NCBI RefSeq assembly: GCF_000336385.2
Contig: NZ_HG424495.1
Location: 1-36,312, forward strand
Reading direction: 5' to 3'
DNA length: 36,312 bases
From: Lysobacter antibioticus HS124
GTDB taxonomy: Bacteria; Pseudomonadota; Gammaproteobacteria; Xanthomonadales; Xanthomonadaceae
Below, piece by piece: positions 19,263-28,200 of this stretch (its first letter is position 1; each line of letters starts with the position of its first letter). Below the pieces are notes generated by a model that saw only the letters and a program-made list of their open reading frames with translations, searched no databases and was not told the DNA's origin. The position numbers were made by a program, and so were the translations under genes.

Positions 19263-19291
19263 TTGACACTAAAATTTGTATCTTGTATACG
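19263..19291 (+). promoter_or_regulatory. Sigma-70 type promoter of the DapA-family gene
   Basis: A perfect -35 box TTGACA (19263-19268), 17-bp spacer, and -10 box TATACG (19286-19291, four of six consensus). The expected start of transcription is near 19298, giving a leader of about 30 nt before the ATG at 19327. Confidence 0.7.
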
Positions 19292-19297
19292 ATATAC
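19285..19297. promoter_or_regulatory. Candidate GntR/FCD operator overlapping the -10 box
   Basis: The perfect inverted repeat GTATA-CGA-TATAC covers the -10 element, a position suited to repression. TTGTATAC-type sites are common for FCD-subfamily GntR regulators, and such a regulator is encoded one gene downstream. The same 13-bp pattern is found at 9824-9836. Confidence 0.6.
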
Positions 19298-19299
19298 CG

Positions 19300-19311
19300 T
19301 GACAGCTGTCA
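19300..19311. promoter_or_regulatory. Perfect palindrome TGACAGCTGTCA in the DapA-family leader
   Basis: A 12-bp perfect palindrome between the predicted transcription start and the AAAAGG ribosome site (19314-19319). It could be a second operator, possibly for a different regulator, or a small RNA stem. Confidence 0.4.
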
Positions 19312-19326
19312 ACAAAAGGCCCGCAG

Positions 19327-20247
19327 ATGATTCGCGATGTCTCTCTATGGCGCGGCGTGGTGCCCGCGGCGACGACTCAGTTCGCCACGGACATGTCGGT
19401 CGATATCGACGCCACGCAACGCGTCCAAGACGCGTTGATCCGCGACGGCGTCCACGGGCTGATAGCGATCGGTACGGTCGGAGAGAACAACTCGCTGGAA
19501 CCGGACGAGAAAATCGCGGTTCTCGCAGCGGCGGTAGAAGTGGCCGCCGGGCGGGTGCCCGTCATCGCAGGCGTCTGCGAACTGACCACGGCACGTGCGG
19601 TCGCATTCGCCCGGGCCGCCGAGGACATAGGCGTATCGGGACTGATGGTCTTGCCGGCGATGGTCTACGTACCGACGGAAGCCGAACTGGTCGCGCACTT
19701 CCGCGCGGTGGCGACCAGCACCTACTTGCCGGTCATGCTCTACAACAATCCCCCGGCCTATCGGGCCGAGGTCACGATGCGCACCCTGGCCGCCCTCGCG
19801 GACCTAAAGAACGTCGTCGCGCTGAAGGAAAGCACGCCGGACCCTCGTCGCTTTACCGATATACACAACGCCTTCGGCGATCGTTACGCGCTGTTCGCCG
19901 GACTGGACGACATCGCCCTGGAGGGGCTGCTGCTGGGCGCCCGCGGCTGGGTTTCCGGGCTGACCAACGCGTTCCCGCAAGAATCGCTGGCGCTGTGGAA
20001 AGCGGTGCAACGCGGCGACCTGGCTCAAGCCTTGATCATCTACCGCTGGTTCATGCCCCTGCTCCATCTCGATGCGGCGCACGACTTGGTGCAGGCCATC
20101 AAGCTCGCCGAAACCATCATGGGCCGCGGCAGCGAGCGGGTACGCATGCCGCGCATGCCGTTGACGGGAGCGCGCTACAACGAAGTCAAGCGCTTGGTGG
20201 AAACGGCCGCGGCGACGCGCGCCTGCCTGTCCGATGTCGTGGCCTGA
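19327..20247 (+). CDS. Dihydrodipicolinate synthase (DapA) superfamily lyase/deaminase
   Basis: A 306-aa class I aldolase-type TIM barrel that forms a Schiff base with its substrate. Seen: GTVGENNSL (49-57) in place of the GTTGE loop, Tyr139 in MLYNNPPAY and catalytic Lys167 in VALKEST. AAAAGG lies 7 nt before the ATG. True DapA is normally encoded apart from collagenases and lacks a GntR partner. In proteobacterial hydroxyproline gene clusters a DapA-family enzyme is the 1-pyrroline-4-hydroxy-2-carboxylate deaminase, typically beside a GntR/FCD regulator. That role fits a collagen-degrading locus, but the other pathway enzymes (epimerase, D-hydroxyproline dehydrogenase, semialdehyde dehydrogenase) are not in the window. 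Alternatives are N-acetylneuraminate lyase-like, keto-deoxy-sugar acid aldolase or dehydratase enzymes. Confidence 0.9.
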   Translation: MIRDVSLWRGVVPAATTQFATDMSVDIDATQRVQDALIRDGVHGLIAIGTVGENNSLEPDEKIAVLAAAVEVAAGRVPVIAGVCELTTARAVAFARAAEDIGVSGLMVLPAMVYVPTEAELVAHFRAVATSTYLPVMLYNNPPAYRAEVTMRTLAALADLKNVVALKESTPDPRRFTDIHNAFGDRYALFAGLDDIALEGLLLGARGWVSGLTNAFPQESLALWKAVQRGDLAQALIIYRWFMPLLHLDAAHDLVQAIKLAETIMGRGSERVRMPRMPLTGARYNEVKRLVETAAATRACLSDVVA

Positions 20248-20318
20248 TCTGTCCATCGGCGCGGGATGTCCGCGGCCTGGCCTGGCCACCGCACGCAGCG
20301 AAAAACGCGCCGCATGTT

Positions 20319-20332
20319 CGGCCGTACGGCCG
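20319..20332 (+). terminator. GC-rich palindrome after the DapA-family gene
   Basis: CGGCCGTACGGCCG is a perfect 14-bp palindrome about 70 bp past the stop, followed by a second CCGG-cggaa-CCGG repeat. There is no U-tract. It may reduce read-through into the regulator gene, which seems to have its own promoter. Confidence 0.3.
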
Positions 20333-20381
20333 GCGGAACCGGCCGGAGCCGAGCGCGGATTTTCGGACAAAGACTCTGCGC

Positions 20382-20387
20382 TAGACT
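20382..20387 (+). promoter_or_regulatory. -10 box of a probably leaderless GntR transcript
   Basis: TAGACT ends 6 nt before the A of the ATG at 20394, so transcription would be expected to start at or next to the start codon. The sequence before the ATG has no real Shine-Dalgarno (only GGGT at close range), which agrees with a leaderless message. The -35 region (TTTTCG about 16 bp upstream) is weak. Confidence 0.45.
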
Positions 20388-20393
20388 GGGTGC

Positions 20394-21083
20394 ATGACCA
20401 TTGTGAACCGCACTCTTTCCGAGCAGGCTTTCCAGATCATCCGCGAGCGGATCCTGTCGAATCGAATGCCGCCGCTGACCCTGCTCCGGCAGGAGGCGCT
20501 GGCGGCCGAACTCGGCATCAGCAAGATTCCCCTGCGCGAGGCGCTGACCCGATTGGAGCAATACGGATTGCTTCGCTCTAGCATCAATCGCGGTTACTAC
20601 GTTCCGCCCTTGACGATCGCGGAAGCCGAGGAGGTTTTCGCTCTGCGGGTGAAGATCGAGCCCGAGGCCGCGGCTCAAGCCTGCCTGGAAGCCAGCGACG
20701 ACGAGAGCGAGACGGCGAAAACCGCTTTGGCGGCGCTGGAGGCCATATCCGGGGTCGATCCCCAGCAGACCGTGGCCTTCAATCGCGCATTCCATTTGGC
20801 GTTGGTTCGGCCGGGAAACCGCCAGGTCACGTATTTGCTGGTGGAACGCCTGCACGTGTTGGCCGAGCGCTATGTTCATATGCATCTCGAGCCCGTCGGA
20901 CGCGACGCCAGGGCCCTGCGCGAGCATAGGGACTTGTTGGCCGCCTGGCTGGCGCGCGACGCCAGGAACGTAAGCCTTCAGCTGACCCAGCACATCGTGC
21001 TTACTCTCCACGACCTTCGCCAGCAATTGCTCGAGAACGAAACCATTATCAAGTCGAGCGTGCCGCCCAGACCGAACGATTGA
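20394..21083 (+). CDS. GntR family transcriptional regulator, FCD subfamily
   Basis: A 229-aa DNA-binding regulator. The winged helix (about 5-70) shows the GntR signature: LSEQAFQIIRERILSNRM, then LRQEALAAELGISKIPLREAL and GYYVPP. The all-helical FCD effector domain (about 80-212) keeps the metal- or ligand-binding histidines in FNRAFH, EHRDLL and LTQHIV. FCD regulators usually respond to organic acids and repress a neighbouring catabolic gene. Here the neighbour is the DapA-family gene 146 bp upstream, whose promoter is overlapped by a GTATA-N3-TATAC repeat. The same repeat near the collagenases suggests a wider regulon. The ligand may be a hydroxyproline-pathway intermediate, an inference only. 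Confidence 0.92.
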   Translation: MTIVNRTLSEQAFQIIRERILSNRMPPLTLLRQEALAAELGISKIPLREALTRLEQYGLLRSSINRGYYVPPLTIAEAEEVFALRVKIEPEAAAQACLEASDDESETAKTALAALEAISGVDPQQTVAFNRAFHLALVRPGNRQVTYLLVERLHVLAERYVHMHLEPVGRDARALREHRDLLAAWLARDARNVSLQLTQHIVLTLHDLRQQLLENETIIKSSVPPRPND

Positions 21084-21202
21084 ACCCTGGCGTAGCTTGC
21101 CTTCTGCATTCCGGTGCGGGCGCGCTTGGTTTCGGCGTCACGATGAATTCGCGATCGCGGGGAGCTCGTGGATTACGGCTTGCGCATCCAAAGGATAACT
21201 CC

Positions 21203-21658
21203 ATGCCGCCGACCGGAACCTCACCGCTTATGCCACCGTCATACCTGACCGACGCGCAATGGACCGCAGTGTTGGATAACCTTCCTAGGCGCCTTGGCAT
21301 ACGCGCCCGCAACCGGAGCGCCGACTATCGGCGGTTCGTCGACTCCATCATCTGGGTATCGGTCGACGATCGGCCGTGGACCAACGTATCGGCCAACCAA
21401 TTCAGGGCCAGGCAGATCTATGCCAGATTCCTTCGTTGGCGCAACGCTGGCGCGTGGAACGCCGTCGCCGACGCTATCGGCGCCGACTCAGACCTGTCTT
21501 CGGCGTTGAAGCGGCGTGTGCGGCTGCACATAGAACACAGCTCCAAGCTCCGCAATCGCAAGGCCGACCTGGTGCAGCGTTATCGCGCGCAATCGAGCCC
21601 GGAAGAGGCACTCCCCACCACCGCATGGGCCAACGCATCGCCAAGCCAGGGCATGTAA
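21203..21658 (+). CDS. Solitary DUF4096 (IS5-type transposase N-terminal) domain protein
   Basis: A 151-aa protein. The ATG at 21203 is chosen because AAGGA lies 8-12 nt ahead of it. Residues about 15-90 (LTDAQWTAVLDNLPRR, YRRFVDSIIWV, PWTNV, ARFLRWRNAGAWNAVADAI) match the DUF4096 helix-turn-helix segment that begins IS5-family transposases. The DDE catalytic part does not follow in any frame, and the C-terminal 60 residues are basic and unlike a transposase. It could be the remnant of an insertion sequence or a domesticated DNA-binding protein; the intact frame and ribosome site favour an expressed gene. No terminal inverted repeats or target duplication were found by eye. Confidence 0.65.
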   Translation: MPPTGTSPLMPPSYLTDAQWTAVLDNLPRRLGIRARNRSADYRRFVDSIIWVSVDDRPWTNVSANQFRARQIYARFLRWRNAGAWNAVADAIGADSDLSSALKRRVRLHIEHSSKLRNRKADLVQRYRAQSSPEEALPTTAWANASPSQGM

Positions 21659-22043
21659 CGGCTACAACGCAGTCCGCCGCGGGCCGGCGCACCATCGCAT
21701 CGAGCTTGGGTTCGTCTGTCGCGATAGCGGAACGGGACAGCGGCTGCACGAAGATCGACGCTGTCGGCTCGGTGGCGGTCAGGCCGCAGCGGACGGCTTG
21801 CGGCCGCCTGAACGACCAGCGGTGCGATCGCTACTGGCCGAGACGAGTAAACCGCGTTGTCGCGTTGCGTTCCACCGGCGCATCGACGGGTAGCTCGCGC
21901 AGTGACGCTAGGCCGTTGGAAGTCCGTTCGCCATCGGCGCGCTCCGGCATCGAAGCGGCCCTGTCCTTCCAGTTCGGCTCCCATCCGCAGGACAGCCTCG
22001 TGCCGCACGACCGCGCCGGCGACAGCCGGCGCGGTCGGTCCCG
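21659..22043. other. Intergenic region at the compositional boundary
   Basis: A 385-bp gap between converging genes. Apart from the hairpin at 22009-22036 nothing is recognised; it may contain decayed insertion-sequence DNA. The GC content of coding sequence rises markedly to the right of it. Confidence 0.4.
22009..22036 (-). terminator. Perfect hairpin downstream of the GalNAc-locus TonB receptor
   Basis: GACCGCGCCGGC (22009-22020) pairs perfectly with GCCGGCGCGGTC (22025-22036) across a GACA loop, 8 nt after the receptor stop codon. The 12-bp GC stem is strong, but no U-tract follows. Confidence 0.6.
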
Positions 22044-25000
22044 TCAGAACTTGTAGCCGACGGTGAAGCTGTAGCTGCGGCCGAAGATGCTGGCGTAGTC
22101 GCTGGAATCGCCAAGGAAGCTGTTCGGGTCGTAGAACGGCTGACGGTCGAACAGGTTCTTGACCGTGACGCCGAGGTTGAGCTTCTCGGTCGGGCGCCAG
22201 GCCAGGCTCAGGTTGGCCGTCCACCACGACGGCACACCGTCGCATTGCGCCTCGGGCAGGGCAAGGTGGCCGGCGGTGCAGGTCTCCTCGTTGTTGTCCT
22301 CGGCGTCGATGCGGTCCCAGCCCCACTTGGTGTGGCCGACGTAATTGACGAAGAAACTGGTGGTGAACTGGCGGTAGTTCCAGTCGGCGTTGACCGTGGC
22401 GCGCAGGCGCGGATTGCCGTAGTAGCCGATGGTGTTGCCGTAGTACCAGCCGTTCTCATCGTCGAGATAGGCCTGCTTGCGGCGCGCGATGGTGGCGGCC
22501 AGGCCGATGTTCAGGCTGCCCCACTCGCCCAGCGAGAAACGGCTGCGCGCATCGATGTCGAAACCGTCGACCAGGGTGCGGCCCTTGTTCTTGTACTGGC
22601 CGACGACGCTGGCGACGTTGCCGACGCTGTAGCCCGGCAGCGTGCCCGGACAGCGCACGCCGCTGGCCGGGTCGGCGCACATCGCCGCCACTGCCGCCAC
22701 CGCGGCGCGGTCGGAATCGGTGATCGGCGAACGGGTCGAGGACAGGATGTCCTCGGCCTTGCTGTAGTCCGGCGCGGCGATCTCGTTGCGACGGTAGATG
22801 AACCAGTAGTCGGCCGACACCGACAGCCAGTCCAGCGGCTCGAACACAAAGCCCAGGGTGGCGATCTTGGCCTTCTCCGGCTTGAGGTCCTGGTTGGGCT
22901 GGGTCATGCGCGCCACAGTGCGGCTGCAGTCGGCGTTGAGCAGCGAGTTGCCCAGGTCGACGTCGCCGCTGCGACGCGACTGGCGCAACAGGTTGGCGAT
23001 GGCATTGGTCTCGGCGCAGCGGACTTCGTCGCGATAGCCGCCGAGCTGGGCGAACACGCCGCCGGTGCCGGCTTCGGCCAGGCTCGGAGCGCGGAAGCCT
23101 TCCGAATAGGTGCCGCGCAGCAGCAGCTCCGGCAGCACCTGATACTTCAGGCCGATCTTCGGCGCCAGGTTGGCATTGAAGTTCGGGTACTTGTCGATGC
23201 GCAGCGCGGCGTCGAGTTCGAGCTTGTCGGTCAGCGGCGCGACGGTTTCGGCGAACAGCGCGTAGGTGTTGCGCTTGCCGTCGAACCAGGATCCGCCCTG
23301 CTGGGTGATCAGGCCGTTGGCGGCGTCCTCGTTGCCCGGGGTATAGAAGGTCTCGCGGCTGATGTTGAAGCCGAACGCGGCTCGCATTTCGCCGCCCGGC
23401 AGATTGGCCAGCGGGCCTTCGATCTTGCCGTCCAGGGTGTGCAGGCGGGTCCAAGACTGGATATCGAAGGTCGGATACGCCTCGCGCAGCAAGGCCGCGT
23501 TGGCCTCGCTGATCTCGCCGAACTTGTACGCGGGATGATCGGAGATGATCACGCGGCCGGTGCCGGGATCGATGGTGAACGGGCCGAACGCCTTGCGAAA
23601 ACCTTCCAGGTTGACGTTGACGGTCTGGTAGGTGACCGAGTGGGTGCCGGCGGTGGCGAACGCGGTCTCCCAGTTCCAGTCGCCGAAGCTGCCGCGCAGG
23701 CCGGCCAGGCCGCGGTAGCTCTTGTCGGTGTTGCGCTGGCCGAAGTAGTTGCCGCCGGCGTCCTGCAGCAAGTACTGCAAGCCGACCACGCCGCCCATCA
23801 ACGCCTTCAGCTCGGGGCTGGCGCGGTTGTACTCGTTGTTCGGGCCGAGGAAGGGATAGCGGAACTGGTTGACCGTGGTGCCGGTGTCGCGCGAGAACCA
23901 ACTGGTCGGGTTCCCGGTGGTGGTGCTGAAGGCGCGCGGCGTGCCGCCGTTGGCGCGCAGGTCGATGTCGGTATAGGTCAGCTCGGCGAAGGCTTCGGTG
24001 GTCTCGCCGAGCAGGAAGTGAGCGTTGACGTAACCGGTCATGCGCTCGGTCTGCGCGCCGGCGTCGATCTCGTTGTTCATCCAGGTCTGCCAAATACAAC
24101 GCGGGCCGGCGGCTTCGCCGGTGAGCACGTTGTTGCAGCCCGGTGCGGCTTCCTGCACCCGTGCGCCGGTCCGGGGGTTGAAGGCGAAATAAGTGCCGGG
24201 GTTGAACTCGCCCGGCTTGCTGCCGGTGCCCAGGCGCAGGTTCTTCAGATAGTTGGGGTTGTTGACGTAGTACTGATCGGGCCGCTTGTCGTAGAAGTCG
24301 CTCAGCGGGATCGCATCGCGGCGATAGAAGTTGAACGAACCGTAGACGTTATAGCGGTCTTCGTTGAGATCGCCGAAGCCGGCGGTGATGCTGGCCTGAT
24401 GCTCGCCGTAGGAATCGATGCGCGAGGACATGTCGGTGGTGGCGCTGACCTCCGCCCCCTGATAATTGCGCTTGGTGATGACGTTGATCACGCCGGCGAC
24501 CGCGTCGGTGCCGTACACCGCCGACGCGCCGTCGGTCAGCACTTCCATGCGTTCGATCGCCGCGGCGGGGATCGCGTCGATGTTGACGAACTGGGTCTGG
24601 AACCCGGCCGGCGCGCCGTAGTAGGACAGGCGACGGCCGTTCAACAGCACCAGCGTGCCCTGCGCGCCGAGGCCGCGCAGGTTGGCCTGCGAGGCGCCGT
24701 CCGAGCCGGTGAACAGCGAGCGCGAGTCCTGCTGCGCCGGACGCGCGGCCGGCAGATTGTCGAGCACCTGCAGCAGGGTGCGCGCGCCCATGTTCTCGAT
24801 GTCCTGCTTGCTGATGACCTGCACCGGCGAGGCGGTTTCCACATCGAGACGACGGATATTGGAGCCGGTCACTTCGACCCGCGACAGTTCGGTGGTCTTG
24901 TCCGAGCCGCCGGCGCTGTCGACGTCGGCCGATCCGTCCTGTGCGGCTGCGAACGAAGCGTGGCCCAACAGCGCGGCGGCCAAGGCCAGCGACAACGGGG

Positions 25001-25064
25001 TGGCGGAATAGCGGGATGGACGGTCGGCGCGTTGACGGCGCGGGCGGCGGCTAGCGGGCAACAT
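22044..25064 (-). CDS. TonB-dependent outer-membrane receptor (GalNAc-locus copy)
   Basis: A 1006-aa outer-membrane transporter. A long basic N-terminus leads to a signal peptide ending ASFAAA (about residue 41). The plug domain (about 60-180) has RVEVTGSNIRRLD, LRGLG, LVLLNGRRLSYYG and AVYGTDAVAGVINVITK. The barrel ends in SFTVGYKF. AGGAG lies 10 nt ahead of the ATG. It follows the GH31 gene by 140 bp on the same strand, and both back onto the aga operon, so it probably imports GalNAc or GalNAc-containing oligosaccharides or glycopeptides released by that enzyme. GalNAc loci of other proteobacteria also include such receptors. It is related to, but clearly diverged from, the receptor at 14667-17690. 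Confidence 0.93.
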   Translation of the reverse strand: MLPASRRPRRQRADRPSRYSATPLSLALAAALLGHASFAAAQDGSADVDSAGGSDKTTELSRVEVTGSNIRRLDVETASPVQVISKQDIENMGARTLLQVLDNLPAARPAQQDSRSLFTGSDGASQANLRGLGAQGTLVLLNGRRLSYYGAPAGFQTQFVNIDAIPAAAIERMEVLTDGASAVYGTDAVAGVINVITKRNYQGAEVSATTDMSSRIDSYGEHQASITAGFGDLNEDRYNVYGSFNFYRRDAIPLSDFYDKRPDQYYVNNPNYLKNLRLGTGSKPGEFNPGTYFAFNPRTGARVQEAAPGCNNVLTGEAAGPRCIWQTWMNNEIDAGAQTERMTGYVNAHFLLGETTEAFAELTYTDIDLRANGGTPRAFSTTTGNPTSWFSRDTGTTVNQFRYPFLGPNNEYNRASPELKALMGGVVGLQYLLQDAGGNYFGQRNTDKSYRGLAGLRGSFGDWNWETAFATAGTHSVTYQTVNVNLEGFRKAFGPFTIDPGTGRVIISDHPAYKFGEISEANAALLREAYPTFDIQSWTRLHTLDGKIEGPLANLPGGEMRAAFGFNISRETFYTPGNEDAANGLITQQGGSWFDGKRNTYALFAETVAPLTDKLELDAALRIDKYPNFNANLAPKIGLKYQVLPELLLRGTYSEGFRAPSLAEAGTGGVFAQLGGYRDEVRCAETNAIANLLRQSRRSGDVDLGNSLLNADCSRTVARMTQPNQDLKPEKAKIATLGFVFEPLDWLSVSADYWFIYRRNEIAAPDYSKAEDILSSTRSPITDSDRAAVAAVAAMCADPASGVRCPGTLPGYSVGNVASVVGQYKNKGRTLVDGFDIDARSRFSLGEWGSLNIGLAATIARRKQAYLDDENGWYYGNTIGYYGNPRLRATVNADWNYRQFTTSFFVNYVGHTKWGWDRIDAEDNNEETCTAGHLALPEAQCDGVPSWWTANLSLAWRPTEKLNLGVTVKNLFDRQPFYDPNSFLGDSSDYASIFGRSYSFTVGYKF

Positions 25065-25204
25065 CGGAACTCTCCTGGCAGGATCTGCGGCGCGGATGGC
25101 GGACGAAAGGCAACAGCGATCCCGGGCCGCGGCCGGACGGCCGCAGTCGGTATGGCGGGGGGAGGAGCGGTGTTACGTTTTCGGTGCGGCGGGGTCGAGT
25201 GGGT

Positions 25205-28200
25205 TCATGGCGCGAGGATGCTGGCCGTATCGCCCTCCTGGCCGATCAGCACGGCGTTGGCCCAGTTGGCGCAGACCTGGGCGGGTTGGTTGCCCTGCGC
25301 GCCGAGCGTGCGCAGGCTGAGGGAAGACAGGCCGCGGATGTCCAGTTCCGGCTTGACCACGCCCGGCGCTTTCACCAGGCCGCTGTCGTAGAGCAGGCGT
25401 CCGTCGCCCCAGACCTGGAATTGCAGGCCGCCGGCGGCGCGGCAGGCATCGTCGATGCCGAGGTCGGCGCGCAGCAGGCGCCACTGCCCTTGCAGGCGCA
25501 GGTCGATGCGGCTGGCCGGGCCGACGCCGAGGCCGCGGCGGAACAGCAGGCCGTTCATGCGCAACGCATCGTCGCCGCGGAAGGCGCGGTCGCTGCGCAC
25601 GGTGTGGGCCAGCGCGGCCGGCAACGGCAGCTCGGAGAGGTAGCGTTGCTGTGCCGGCCGCTCCGGTTCTTGATGTTCGAGGATGTGGAAGCTCGACAAC
25701 GCGATCGGGCCGACGTCGCGCGGCTGCAAGGCATCGACCGCGCGCGCCGCGCCGCCCTGGGCGGCAACGACCATCGGGTCGGCGCCGGAGGCGCCGTCGC
25801 CGTCGGGGTTCTGCACGCTGAGCACACGGAAGCGCAGCAGGCGGCCGGCGCGCGCCGGGAACTCGATGCGCTGCGGTTCCTGCTTGAGCTGCAGGCGGCC
25901 GCGCGCGATCGGCTCGCCCCATTCGCCGTTGCTGTCGCCCAGGTAGATCTCGTAGTCGCGGACCTGGCCGTGCTTCCAGTGCTGGTCGTTGCGCGGCGCC
26001 AGCTCGATGCCGTCGATCAGCTTGCGCTCGCCGAAGCCGATCGTCCATTCGTGCGCGCCGGTGCGCACGGCCTGGTTGCGCACGCTGCGGAACCAGGTCT
26101 TGGGGTCCTCGTCGAAGGCGTTTTCCAGCGCATGGCCGGGTTCTTCGGCGGGGCGATTGACCACCAGCAGGCTGTCGGCCGGCAGCGCGCGGCCCAGCGC
26201 CGGCGCGGCCGGGTAGGCATCGTCGGCGACCGCCGCCGCGACGGGAATGTCGAGCACGACCTGCAGCGGCTTGCGGATATCGACCGCGGCGGTGCGTACG
26301 TGCACGCTGCCCTTGCGCTCGGCCGGATCGAAGTACCAGCCCTCGGACGCGGCCTGCCACGCGGCGGCATCGGCCAGCTTCGGCAGTGCGCGGCCGTCCT
26401 GCGACACCGCGCGCGGCGCCTGCCGAGTGAGCACGCGCAAGCCGTAGCGGCGTTGCGGCAACTGGCCTTGATACTGGCCTTGCACCGCGTCGATGCGCAC
26501 CGTCACCGGACCGCTGCCCTGCGCCGGCGCGCTCATCCGCACCCATTGAGTGCTCGACTCGCCCTGCTCGAAACGGCGGGTATTGCCGTCGTCCTCGTAC
26601 AACGCGTACTGCGATTCGCCCTGCGGATACAGATCGAAGGTGATTTCGTCGAGCGGCTTCTCGCCGTCGTAGAGCATCGCCGGATGCATCGGCACGATCG
26701 CGCCGGCGCGCACGAACAACGGCAGCGTGGCGAGGTCGACCTGCCGGTCCAGCTCGCGCCCGGCGGCGCCGGCCTGCACGCTGCGCCCGTCCCAATAGTC
26801 GATCCAGCGCCCGGCCGGCACGTGGATGCCGCGCCGCCAGCCGCGGCTGGCGGCCTGGCTGCGATAGACCGGCGCCACCAACAGATCGCGGCCGAGCAGG
26901 AACTGATACTTGTAGGCCTCGTCCTGCGCGTGCGGGTCCCGCGGGTAGTCCCACATCAGCCCGCGCACCGGCGGCGCGCCGGTCTGCGCCGCCTCATGGG
27001 CCAGGCCGTACATGTACGGGGTCAGCCGCATCTTCAATTTCAGGTAATCGCGGTTGATGCTGCGGTAGGGCTCGTCGAACCACCACGGATGCTTGCGCGC
27101 GTTCGACGACCAGCCCGACATGCCCATCAGCACCGGAGTGAAGGCCTTCCACTGCAGATCGCGGGTGTAGGTCTCGGCGCTGCCGCCGAAGATCGCATCG
27201 ACGTCGCCGGTGGCGTAGGCCATGCCCGATAGGCCCGAGCCGATCAAGGTCGGCACGTGCCAGCGGATGTAGTCCCAACTCGCGCTCTGGTCGCCGGTCC
27301 AGGCCACCGCGTAGCGCTGGATGCCGGCCCAGCCCATCACCGTCCACAGGAAGGGACGCGAATCGGAGTTGTGCAGGATGCCGTTGAACGCCGACTGGTT
27401 GGCGTCCATCGCGAACTGATAACCCTTGCCGGTCCAAGCCACGTCGAGCTTCTGCACCCGGCTGCCGGCGGTACCGACTTCCCAGGCGATCTTGTCGACC
27501 CCGTTCTCGGTCCACAGGCCGGTGCGGAAACCGTACTTGGCCAGCCCCTTCACCGTCTCCGGCAGTTGCTTGTAACCGCAGCCGTAGCCGTCGTTGGGCA
27601 GGATCCAGCCGCCGGGCATGTCGTGCTCGCGGTACTGGCGCGCCACGCTTTCGACCACGTCGGGCGTGGTGCCGGTGGCGCCGTCGCGCCAGCCTTCCGG
27701 CACGGTGCCGGGCTTTTTGCCGTTGTCGCCGTCGTTGTAGCAGTCCGCGTCGCCGTAAGACAACGCCCAGCGCGGCAGCAGGCCGGGGCGGCCGGTCAGG
27801 CGAGTGTAGCGTTCGAGCAAGCGCGGCAGCTCGCCGACGAAGTAGTAGGCGTCGAAGCGATCCTCGCGATGCAGCAAGGTGGCCTGGTCGGGCTGGCGCA
27901 AGTCGTAACTGCCGTCGCTCCAGGTGTTGCGCAACATGCCCCAGCCGCGCGAGCTGAGCAGCATGGGCGCCGGGCTGGGCCGATCGCCCTCTTCCCAGCC
28001 GCCGGAATAAGAAACCTCCAGTTCGCGGCCCTTGAACTGGTAGCGGCCGTTCTGCTGGCCGCCGCCGTAGAAAGCCTCGTCGGCCTGCGACGACAACACT
28101 TGCACGCTCTGGGCCGCGTCCAGATCCAGCGGTTGCAGCTCCTGCCACAGCGGCACGCGGCGCTCGCCGTCGATCCGCTCCAGGCGCAGCTTCAGCGGCT

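Noticed and set aside
18991-19269. Minus-strand GTG frame of 92 codons overlapping the start of the TSUP gene
   Set aside because: The first 25 residues look protein-like, but the rest is Arg/Pro-rich and overlaps the permease in another frame; it would begin inside the divergent promoter. It could be a relic, but I cannot support a gene.
22245-25391. Very long open frame (over 1000 codons) on the plus strand opposite the TonB receptor
   Set aside because: It is an antisense shadow caused by high GC and third-position bias; the composition is Val/Ala/Gly/Arg-rich and no domain is recognisable, while the minus strand has a complete receptor with signal peptide and ribosome site.
25184-27232. 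Long plus-strand frame opposite the GH31 gene, and a second minus-strand frame at 26994-28694
   Set aside because: Both are GC-bias shadows; the second overlaps GH31 in another frame and begins inside the operator region.
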